A DNA stretch of 17,500 nucleotides from Chrysomallon squamiferum. Its lineage: Eukaryota; Mollusca; Gastropoda; Neomphalida; Peltospiridae. Below the pieces are notes generated by a model that saw only the letters and a program-made list of their open reading frames with translations, searched no databases and had not been told where the DNA came from. Position numbers and translations under genes: made by a program. Positions 9,411 through 17,500 of the stretch are shown one piece after another. The first letter of the stretch is position 1, and the number at the start of each line of letters is the position of its first letter. The DNA lies in contig CM022666.1 of NCBI GenBank assembly GCA_012295275.1, forward strand, positions 4,465,387-4,482,886, read 5' to 3'.

Positions 9411-9565
9411 AATTTTTTTTTTTTCACTCTCTGTCTCTCTCTGTTTGAAAATGTCAAGCAGTTCTTGCATTAACAAAAAACAACAACAATATCTTCATTC
9501 TTCTTTTGAACTTAAACTAAATTTGTTTAACATTTTGAAAAGAACAGACATTCTTTGGTTCTGTG
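9411..9565. mobile_element. Diverged dispersed repeat, copy 2
   Basis: CAAGCAGTTCTTGCATTAAC at 9455 is a direct copy of the sequence at 8624, 831 bp away, also preceded by T-rich sequence (9411-9424) and then a short TCTCTG run. Downstream TCTTCATTCTTCTTTTGAA parallels copy 1. An ACAACA insertion separates the aligned blocks. The frame 9241-9609 running across it is not conserved with the other copy beyond SSSCINKKQ, so coding is unlikely. Confidence 0.6.
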
Positions 9566-9619
9566 TGATATACGTAACATATGCCACAACACTTCCACCC
9601 ATCTATTAAAAGACAATAT

Positions 9620-10250
9620 ATTTGATTTCAAAACTGTGGAACTTTTAATACTGAAGATTAGACAGAATCCAGCTGATGAAAAAGCTTTGATAAAAATTCT
9701 TTCAAGCGTTTAAAATAATGTAAATTAATTTTCAATTCTGTTGAGATAAAACATTTTTTTATATAAATTGTGAATGGACTGGAAAAGCAGAAAAGAATTT
9801 TTCTGATGTCATTTGCAGGCTTTTGTGAATAGATATTTGTTTTATGATAAATAAACAATGATAAAATTAATTTAAACTACAACAGCCAGTGTTTCTGTGT
9901 AGTTTATCAAAGATAGTGGAAGCTTTACAGTCTTTGGGAAGGTGCTTACAAAAGATTATTTTTTGCTCATGAAGAAAAAAAACACCCAATCATGCATTGG
10001 TAGTGGGTTTTTTTATCTTTGACTATCAGCAAGGTTCATTACTACATGTGTTTTACCATATTCAAAAGATAAGGATGATTTCTTATAGAAGTTAAATATC
10101 ACGAAGCCTCATGTGTGTGTTTTAATCATTAATAGCTGTTATATGTTAAATGGAATTGGCTTTTAGAATAATCGTGATAATGATTATGACGGTATAACCT
10201 TATGCTGTTAGACTTAAAACCAGCTTTTAATATGATAAATGATATGCATT
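9620..10250. other. Unique AT-rich intergenic stretch
   Basis: No microsatellite, no repeat copy and no convincing frame (one 66-codon minus frame at 9658-9858 has no features). Confidence 0.5.
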
Positions 10251-10260
10251 CAAATGGACA

Positions 10261-10515
10261 TTTTTTTTTTTTATATAGTCACAGATGGATTGAAACACAG
10301 ACACACAGACAGACAAGAATATACAGTGACAGACATATAATACTACAATACTCTAATTTTATTTCACATTCACAATTACACAAATTTATTCCATTAAAAA
10401 AAAAAAAAAAAAACTTCTTTTTAAACGATCTTGTCTGCCTATTTCACCTTCGGCTATAAATTAAATTAAAACGAATAAATCACAGTTTAGAAAAAAAAAA
10501 AAAAAAAATCCCTTT
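10261..10515. repeat. T-run, CAGACA patch and two 18-base poly-A runs
   Basis: A T run at 10261-10272 is followed by an ACACAGACAGAC-rich patch at 10294-10315 and poly-A runs at 10396-10413 and 10491-10508. The 85-codon frame here is interrupted in character by these tracts and is not supported as a gene. Confidence 0.7.
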
Positions 10516-10519
10516 CCGC

Positions 10520-10970
10520 TTTCATTAATTTTTCATTTTATATTAACCAGCAGTCGACAGTCTTAACCTTTTGCCTTGATTCAATTCTCTATGCAACCTC
10601 TCGCAGGAAATTAACCTCATAAAGAAAAACAGACCCTCAGTGGGCCAGCCAGATATTGCCAAATAAACGACCATCATAAAGATTTCGTCTGTCACGTTAC
10701 ATTAAAAAACAAATGTTTAGAAATCTCTGTTACCGCAGTTTGCTCCAAACACCTTGGAGCTGCAGTCGAATTCAAAATGTCACACTCGCAAATTACACCC
10801 CCTCTGGGGCTCTTGGTGAATTGATTTGTGGGGATTTCAACCAGTCGAGAGATGTCTTTAGGTGTGGATGGATGCTGGAGCAGTGATCAACGGACGAAAA
10901 AGCTTGCAGAGATTGAAGACTGTTATGAAACTTCGAGTTAATGAAATGCCACGTTTGTTTTCATCCTTAG
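10520..10970. other. Higher-complexity unique block, possible conserved non-coding DNA
   Basis: This is the longest stretch free of simple repeats and is visibly richer in G and C than its neighbours. It contains a 7-bp perfect hairpin with a 5-base loop, GCTCCAA at 10742-10748 and TTGGAGC at 10754-10760. Stop codons break all frames, so it is not a long exon. It could be regulatory, a short exon with UTR, or the residue of an old element. None can be chosen from the sequence alone. Confidence 0.35.
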
Positions 10971-11462
10971 GTTTTTATTTTTAATGTATTTTTAAGGCTT
11001 TTTCTTTTTTTCGTTTTTTGCCCTGAAGTAAAAAATCTTGTTATTTCTGTTAGTTTTTGACATTTATATTTTGTCTTGTCTTGTTTGTTATTTGTTTTTG
11101 TTTTTAAATAAATATGCTGACATTTTTTTTTTATATCAAGATCTTAAGTTTCTGACACAAAAGAATTAAGACAGAGTCAAAGACATTTTCATCTTTACTT
11201 TTTCTGTTGTCTTTGTTTTGTTTCATTTTAAACTCCTTTCCTTGATAAACGAACTTTAGAAAAATTAAATCAGAGATGATAAATTAACAATTAAATAAAT
11301 AAATTTATTAATAAAGTTTAACCCATTACAGTGTTTCATGTCTCTAATTATTTGTATGTCTTTGTATTGTGTCATCTGTTTTTTATTTTTAGATATATGT
11401 ATGAAAGAATAAAAACTTATACCAAAAATACATTGAATTCATCATTCAAAAAATATTTCATT
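10971..11462. other. T-rich then AT-rich intergenic stretch
   Basis: TTTGTTTTTG-like sequence dominates to about 11130 and AAATAAAT-like sequence lies near 11290-11315. No gene is recognised. Confidence 0.5.
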
Positions 11463-11607
11463 CTTCTTCTTCTTATTATTATTACTACTATTGTTGTTAA
11501 TGTTATTGTCATTATTATTATTGTTGCTGTTATTATTATTATGATTGTTGCTGATAATATTTTTGTAATTATTATTATTACTGTTATTATTATTATTATT
11601 ATTATCT
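11463..11607 (-). repeat. TAA/TTA trinucleotide tail
   Basis: On the plus strand this is CTT, then TTA, TTG, TTGCTG and GTCATT variants, ending in a pure TTA run at the SINE side. Purity is highest next to the SINE body and decays outward, as expected for a SINE tail. The poly-Ile/Val plus-strand frame is its translation. Confidence 0.85.
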
Positions 11608-11783
11608 AATTGAGTCTTAGCCTTATGTGACTAGTCAAATAACCATTATTATATTAAAAATCTTTTGATTACACCACTGCAAAAACATTACTTACAAACT
11701 TTCCTTTTATGGTAGCCAGTATGAGGTCTTGAACCCAGGATCTTCCAGTCTAAGCATGTATCTTAACCACTGCCACGAATAAC
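11463..11783 (-). mobile_element. tRNA-derived SINE candidate with TAA-rich tail
   Basis: Read on the minus strand, 11762-11777 gives CGTGGCAGTGGTTAAG, an A-box-like segment, and 11725-11735 gives GGTTCAAGACC, a good match to the polymerase III B-box consensus GGTTCRANNCC. Their spacing fits a tRNA. The segment between them resembles a degenerate Leu/Ser-type anticodon arm. The tRNA-like head spans about 11783 to 11712, an unrelated body runs to about 11607, and a TAA/TAG/AAC-rich trinucleotide tail continues to about 11463. Head, body and A-rich tail in that order are the standard SINE layout. The family is unidentified. A functional tRNA is unlikely because the A-box is shortened and the acceptor stem does not pair cleanly. 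Confidence 0.65.
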
Positions 11784-11819
11784 TTATCTTAGCAGTCAGT
11801 TAACTGCTCAATCAACTCC

Positions 11820-12120
11820 TCAGACGAAGAGTTACGACCAGTCTAACAGAAAAAGGAAAATCTACCAGAGAGGACTGCCACACTGTAGCCAGTCTTATTT
11901 AAAAGAAATGAGAGAGGACTGCCACACTGTGCCAGACCAAATCATATCTGTTTCACCGGCCATCTGGGAAATTGAACACACCTGTTACACCGGACCTGAT
12001 GGTCAGCAAGATGGTCATCAGAAGTGTGGCCAGAATAATGACCATCATTTCTTCCGCCCTTGGTCAGTAATAAGTTGGCTTTATCTTGACCGGAACTGGC
12101 TTGTAATAGGTTTGTAAAAT
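11820..12120 (+). other. Moderately GC-rich block with 44-bp tandem duplication
   Basis: AGAGAGGACTGCCACACTGT is present identically at 11867-11886 and 11911-11930, and both copies lead into similar GTAGCCAGTC and GTGCCAGACC words. Downstream, GATGGTCAT at 12010-12018 and ATGACCATC at 12038-12046 form a 9-bp inverted repeat with a 19-base loop. A 69-codon frame (11908-12117) with mixed composition covers most of it. It is the least repeat-like small frame in the window, but it has no recognisable domain and a start within the duplication, so I do not call it a gene. Confidence 0.5.
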
Positions 12121-12346
12121 GATTTACAAAAGAAAACGTGATGACGTCGTTCTGTTTTGATTTGAATTGTTTAGAAATGCTCTAAGTAATGATTTTTTTT
12201 ATTTTTTTTTATCTTCGTCTGATAAATCAGTTTGTTAAAATATGTGAAGACAGTGTGAGTGAGATAATTTCACCTCAGTTAAATCTTTTTGTAAGACAAT
12301 TTGTAATGATTTACATAAATGAGACTAAATACAAAAAAAAAGTAAG
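12121..12346. other. Unique AT-rich stretch
   Basis: No gene or clear repeat is visible. It leads into the tandem repeat to its right. Confidence 0.4.
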
Positions 12347-12640
12347 AAAAAAAACCCAACAACAACAAAACAAATAGAATTCTAACTGTTTAAGCATCAA
12401 TATAAATCGGTTATTTAGACAAACGCGAAAAAAACAACAACCAAAAAACATAAAAGGAAAACAAAAAAAAAAGAAACAAAAAAACCCAACAACAACAAAA
12501 CAAATAGAATTCTAACTATTCAAGTATCAATATAAATGTGTTATTTAGACAAATGAAAAAAAATAATAATAAAAAAAAATAAAACATATAGATTTCTAAC
12601 TGTTCAAGTATTAATTCAAATCTGTTATTTAGATAAATGA
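12347..12640 (+). repeat. Three-copy tandem repeat with variable A-rich spacers
   Basis: The unit contains TAGAATTCTAACTGTT, then CAAGTATCAATATAAAT, then a G-TTATTTAGACAAATG word. The TAGA(A/T)TTCTAACT word occurs at 12375, 12505 and 12589, giving spacings of 130 and 84 bp. The first two copies are also preceded by the identical ACCCAACAACAACAAAACAAA. The difference in spacing is confined to the A-rich spacer, so the conserved core is about 50 bp. Confidence 0.9.
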
Positions 12641-12675
12641 ATTAATCAATATTAAACACTATTTTCTCTTCAAAA

Positions 12676-12840
12676 GTGAAATAGAAATTGCTAACATCAA
12701 TTTTTATTCGTTTTTCCGTACATTCACTCATTTATTCCTTTTGTACCTTAATGCACTTGCCTGTGATACATCTAAACAACTTCAAAAGAATATCTTCAAT
12801 CTAAGTGAGTCATTAATTTTATTTTTTTAATTAATTTCTT
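12676..12840 (-). mobile_element. Dispersed element, copy 2 (inverted relative to 7400-7570)
   Basis: The reverse complement of 12721-12824 is almost identical to 7420-7523, and weaker similarity extends to 12676 on one side and about 12860 on the other. In element orientation it is preceded by a GA tract, as is copy 1. The near-identity of the core against well-diverged ends suggests recent spread, or conversion of the core. Confidence 0.8.
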
Positions 12841-12861
12841 CCTGCGTGAATTTCTTCTAAT

Positions 12862-13500
<639 letters not shown>

Positions 13501-13644
13501 CTCAGTATACAATATCAAAAGAACAAACGAGATAGATGACAGAAATGTAACACAGAATCACTGAAGTTTCGTGATATCTTAGAAATGACAGTATGTCTGA
13601 CAGGAGAAATTGGATAGCTGATGATATCACATGTACTTTGTCAG

Positions 13645-13763
13645 CGCAGAGGTCATGTGACATGCTGAGTTCAAAGTGAGACTGCCTACTGATGTTTGAA
13701 GATATTGTCACTTTCAGACATAATAATATTTGTACACCAATAAATGTGTCATTTTTAAATATG

Positions 13764-13854
<91 letters not shown>

Positions 13855-13868
13855 CAGAGAGAGAGAGT
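13645..13868 (+). mobile_element. Inverted-repeat pair, left arm with (GA)n at inner end
   Basis: Non-simple sequence with words GCTGAGTTCAAAG, AATAATATTTGTACA and AAATGTGTCATTTTTAAAT leads into GA repeats at 13769-13868 (pure to 13852, then GGCAGAGAGA). The reverse complement of 14169-14385 shows the same words in the same order, ending in GA. By eye identity is about 65-70 percent with small gaps over 120 bp plus the shared GA tract. Confidence 0.7.
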
Positions 13869-14385
<517 letters not shown>

Positions 14386-14389
14386 CAGC

Positions 14390-14735
14390 ATGTTAAAAAG
14401 TCAACACAAAACCGACACAGACACAAAAATGACATATTTAAAAATGTAGCAGAGTTAGAAACTCAATACTTGATGCTTTTAAAAACTCAGGATTTCTTTG
14501 ACACAGTCAAAATAACTCAACATAAACTTGACACTTTCAAAAAATCAACACACACCTGGAACATTTGGAAAAAAAAAAAAAAAAAAAAATAAATAAACAT
14601 TTTGACCTAATTAAAAACTCAAATTTCGTCACACAGTTTAAACCTCAACACAAACGTGACACAGATAAGAACTCGAAATCAAACTCGACACATTTAAAAA
14701 TCTCAAAATACTCGACATTTTTAAAAACTCGCCCA
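14390..14735 (+). repeat. Degenerate minisatellite, period about 24-30 bp, with poly-A insert
   Basis: Words of the type TTTAAAAACTCAACACAAAC and TTGACACATTT recur. ACTCA/ACTCG-type anchors lie at 14461, 14485, 14515, 14617, 14643, 14671, 14683, 14709 and 14727. A 21-base A run at 14569-14589 interrupts the array. Lys/Thr/His-rich frames across it are translations of the repeat. Confidence 0.75.
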
Positions 14736-15060
14736 TCTAAACCAACTCTCTCAAGTCGTCTTCATAGCCTACAGTCTTCACTGAATGATCATCTCAAATC
14801 CTCTTGCTCGTATTTATCAGTATTTTATTCTGAGAAGTCTGGTTTTGGCCTTTACAATTTGATGCCAACAGGTTTTTCTATGAGTTATTATGAGCTGTAA
14901 GAATGTCACTGGATGCTTGTTATTGCTAATAATAACATCAAAATACAGCCAAAGCCCCAAGAGAAATATATCTGCTGCTATTTACCTAGGCGAATAATAA
15001 CGATATTGTATCGATACTGTGTTATACAGGAAAGTACATACAGCTTGAAACATTAGTAAT
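14736..15060. other. Unique intergenic stretch
   Basis: Ordinary complexity with no microsatellite and no frame with recognisable features. Confidence 0.5.
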
Positions 15061-15061
15061 A

Positions 15062-15067
15062 TATGTT

Positions 15068-15118
<51 letters not shown>

Positions 15119-15366
15119 CTGAGAGTGATATTTATCTTGGCTAGTAATAATGATATATATATATATGTATATGTATATATATATATACACACATACATAT
15201 ATGTTACAGCAATAATGATAAGTGCATGTGATATTTATTTGATACAGTATTTATCTTGGATAGAATATAACAAAATAGCAGTATAGTGTATGTAATGCAA
15301 GAATATATATATACTGATGATGATCATGATGATAACAAAAAAAATAACAACAATAATAACAATAAC

Positions 15367-15412
<46 letters not shown>

Positions 15413-15530
15413 GACAAAAAGAACAATAATGACAATGACAATAATAATATGCAAGTATGTATATATATATATTTACAAATACACATGCACAAAACACACA
15501 CACATATATAGATACACATATATTTATAGA
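15062..15530 (+). repeat. Composite TG, AT, TATG and TAA microsatellite cluster
   Basis: (TG)13 at 15072-15097 joins an AT run to 15118. A TATG/TATA tract lies at 15153-15205. A TAA run of about 15 units lies at 15367-15411, flanked by degenerate AAC/AAT sequence. Short CA and ATAC tracts follow to 15525. The word TATTTATCTTGG(C/A)TAG is repeated near 15128 and 15248, indicating a roughly 120-bp duplication with expanded TA content. Confidence 0.85.
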
Positions 15531-15965
15531 TTAACAGACACAGAATTAATTTGTTACCTTTTCAGGCGAAAAAAAACGAAAAAACATTTTGATTATTACA
15601 TCCAGGGAAAATCAAGACATTCCCCCTGCCTGCATCCCCCTTCCCAAACCTACACCTGGATTTACTAATTTATGCCATATTAAAATCACAAAAACAAAAA
15701 AGTACTAAACAAACTTTGCAAATGGCTTCCCTCATTAGTTACCAATGTGCTGATGATATTTTTCTTGTTGCCTTGGTAACAGTCCTCATGTTTCAGTGGG
15801 TGTTAGTCATTAATATTAGACCATATTTTTTTTTTTTTTTTTTTTTTGTGGCAAGGTTATCAATGAATTGCCTGATTAATTATTTATTATTAAGTGATGA
15901 ATTAGTAAACAAAGTGAACTGATATTGCTTCTGCAGAGTCTGGCTTCTGTCATGTTAATCTTTGA
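15531..15965. other. Mostly unique stretch with 22-base poly-T
   Basis: A T run occupies 15826-15847. GTTACCAA at 15738-15745 and TTGGTAAC at 15773-15780 form an 8-bp inverted repeat with a 27-base loop. No supported gene: the 68-codon frame at 15716-15922 runs through the poly-T. Confidence 0.5.
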
Positions 15966-15971
15966 ATGCTA

Positions 15972-16180
15972 AGTGTGTGTGTGTGTGTGTGTGTGTGAGT
16001 ACAGGTAGGTAGGTGTGAGTGTGGGTGTGATTGTGTGAGTACAGGTAGGTGAGTGGGTGTGTGTGGGTGAACATGTATGTGTGTGTTAGTGTGTGTGTGT
16101 ACATGTAGGTGTCTGTGTGTGTGTGTATGTGTCTGTGAGTACATGTGTGTGTGTGTGTGTGTGTACATGTAGGTCTCTGT

Positions 16181-16222
<42 letters not shown>

Positions 16223-16519
16223 AAATGTGGGTGGATAGGTGTATGTGACAATAGACAGATGAGTGCAAGTGGATATAATGTGAGTGTGTGTAGTGTGTGT
16301 TTGTACATATAGGTGTATGGGTGTGGGTGTGGGTGGGTGTAAATGTGGGTGGATAGGTGTATGTGACAATAGACAGATGAGTGCAAGTGGATATAATGTG
16401 AGTGTGTGTAGTGTGTGTATGCATGTGTGTGTTTATGTGTGCTTATGTGTGCATGTGTTTGTGTTAGATGGTTGTGAGTGAGTGTGTATATGTCTAAGTG
16501 GTGTGAGTCTGTGTGTTTG

Positions 16520-16577
<58 letters not shown>
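15972..16577 (+). repeat. TG-rich complex minisatellite with exact 92-bp duplication
   Basis: TG runs are mixed with words such as GTACAGGTAGGT, GTACATGTAGGT and GTGGGTGGGTG. The 92 bases 16209-16300 are identical to 16327-16418, a period of 118 bp, and include non-simple sequence (GACAATAGACAGATGAGTGC). A pure TG run occupies 16521-16577. The Thr-His frames up to 208 codons on the minus strand are the translated CA repeat and do not code for a real protein. Confidence 0.95.
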
Positions 16578-16579
<2 letters not shown>

Positions 16580-17060
16580 AATCATGTATATGTATACGAG
16601 TTTAAAGGTGTGTGTGTCTGGTTTTGCATCCATGAAGTTTAACAGAGCTGCCATATGTAAATGTTATATACATTTAAAGTGAATGTATGTATGAATGTAT
16701 GTATGTATGTTGGTCAACTTTGCAAGAGTATGAGTTTATATATATATTTATACATATACATATACATTTATTTTTGTGTATATATGCTTGTGCATACATG
16801 TGCGTTTGCATGCGTGTATATGTGAGTTTATATTTGTCTGTAAATTGTGTTAGTGTTTATATGTGTATATATATGTGTGTGTATGTCTGTGTCAATATGT
16901 TTGGTGGGTGCATGTATAATGTACACATATTTAAATGTTCACATTATTACATATTTCTGTGTGCATTTCTGTCTGTATCTGCACACAGGACAGATGTTTA
17001 CACAAACAGATATACACACACAAACCCTTGCTGACATTCACAAACATAAAAATTAAAACA
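16578..17060. repeat. TATG/TG-rich degenerate stretch
   Basis: ATGTATG repeats at 16682-16710, TATA/CATA words at 16737-16770, scattered TGTG words to 16905 and a short CA patch at 17012-17021. These look like decayed microsatellites. No gene is supported. Confidence 0.65.
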
Positions 17061-17208
17061 CAATTAACCTTGCCAACCCTTCCCAAAAAGCAACACATCA
17101 TACACAAATTAACATACTTTCCTTCAGTAGAATTTAAATAAACATTAATATAATTTTTTACTCAAAATTTTTGTCATGCCCTATTTCTGTAACTGAAAAA
17201 CATTTATT

Positions 17209-17246
<38 letters not shown>

Positions 17247-17500
17247 GGCCACCTAATTCCAAAGCTTCAAAAGAAAAATAAATAACGAGAAAAACGACAA
17301 CAAAAGATATTTTTATTATCATGCAGAGATATATAAGCACGTTTTGGCAAAAAATCTTTATACAAAATTCCTTTCTTAATCCTGAGCAATATTGGTAATA
17401 TTATACACGTGTACTATATATATATAATATTACCTCTGTTGATAGAAAAATTACAAAAAAAAAATTGGTTTACTCATATGACAATTGGGAAAACTGGTGC
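17061..17500. other. AT-rich end region with 35-base poly-T
   Basis: An uninterrupted T run at 17211-17245 is followed immediately by GGGCCACCTAATTCC. Read on the minus strand this is sequence ending in GGTGGCCC and then a 35-base poly-A, which would suit the 3' end of a retroposed copy. The body is too short and unfamiliar to name. The rest is unique AT-rich DNA. Confidence 0.5.

Noticed and set aside
11712-11783. Functional tRNA gene
   Set aside because: The B-box is good, but the A-box is shortened and the acceptor ends do not pair cleanly; the attached body and TAA tail point to a SINE.
15955-16581. 208-codon minus-strand open frame rich in Thr and His
   Set aside because: It is the translation of a CA/TG microsatellite; all frames of such a tract stay open and no domain or normal amino-acid mix exists.

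Overview
This window looks like non-coding, repeat-dominated eukaryotic DNA, most likely from an invertebrate animal. The evidence is long dinucleotide tracts (GA/CT, TG/CA, AT), trinucleotide (TAA/TTA) tracts, poly-A runs up to 55 bases, clusters of degenerate minisatellites and a tRNA-derived SINE-like element. A microsatellite-rich marine mollusc, perhaps a cephalopod, is a plausible host. That is an impression from composition, not an identification. There are no bacterial features.

I find no protein-coding gene I can defend. The longest open frames are translations of simple repeats (Leu-Ser, Arg-Glu, Thr-His, Cys-Val, Ile or Phe runs) or short chance frames in AT-rich DNA. No domain, signal peptide or supported exon structure is visible.

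Layout. 1-365 is a G-rich, C-poor strand-asymmetric block. 366-2300 is AT-rich, with a degenerate 119-bp duplication, a composite trinucleotide tract and a 55-base poly-A. 2300-2895 is fairly unique. 2898-3812 is a striking cluster of three degenerate minisatellites (periods about 44, 56 and 41 bp), much of it built on the word TGTAACAT. 3813-4420 is unique. 4425-5400 is AT-rich with palindromic TAA/TTA tracts. 5390-5970 is a degenerate dispersed repeat. 6308-6690 is a TG-rich duplication. 7115-7760 carries two long GA tracts around a roughly 150-bp element. 8430-9620 is C-rich or T-rich, with a diverged direct repeat. 9620-11330 is mostly unique, including a higher-complexity block at 10520-10970. 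11463-11783 is a minus-strand tRNA-derived SINE candidate. 11820-12120 is moderately GC-rich with a 44-bp tandem duplication. 12347-12640 is a three-copy tandem repeat. 12676-13016 is an inverted second copy of the 7.4-kb element, again joined to a GA/CT tract. 13645-14385 is a second inverted pair, with GA and CT tracts at the inner ends of its arms. 14390-14735 is a minisatellite. 15062-17055 is dominated by TG, TA and TAA repeats, including an exact 92-bp duplication. A 35-base poly-T lies near the right end.

The most notable architecture is two independent inverted-repeat pairs whose arms are non-simple sequence joined to GA (inverted: CT) microsatellites. Any long transcript crossing either pair could fold into extended double-stranded RNA. 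No gene cooperation can be described because no genes were identified.
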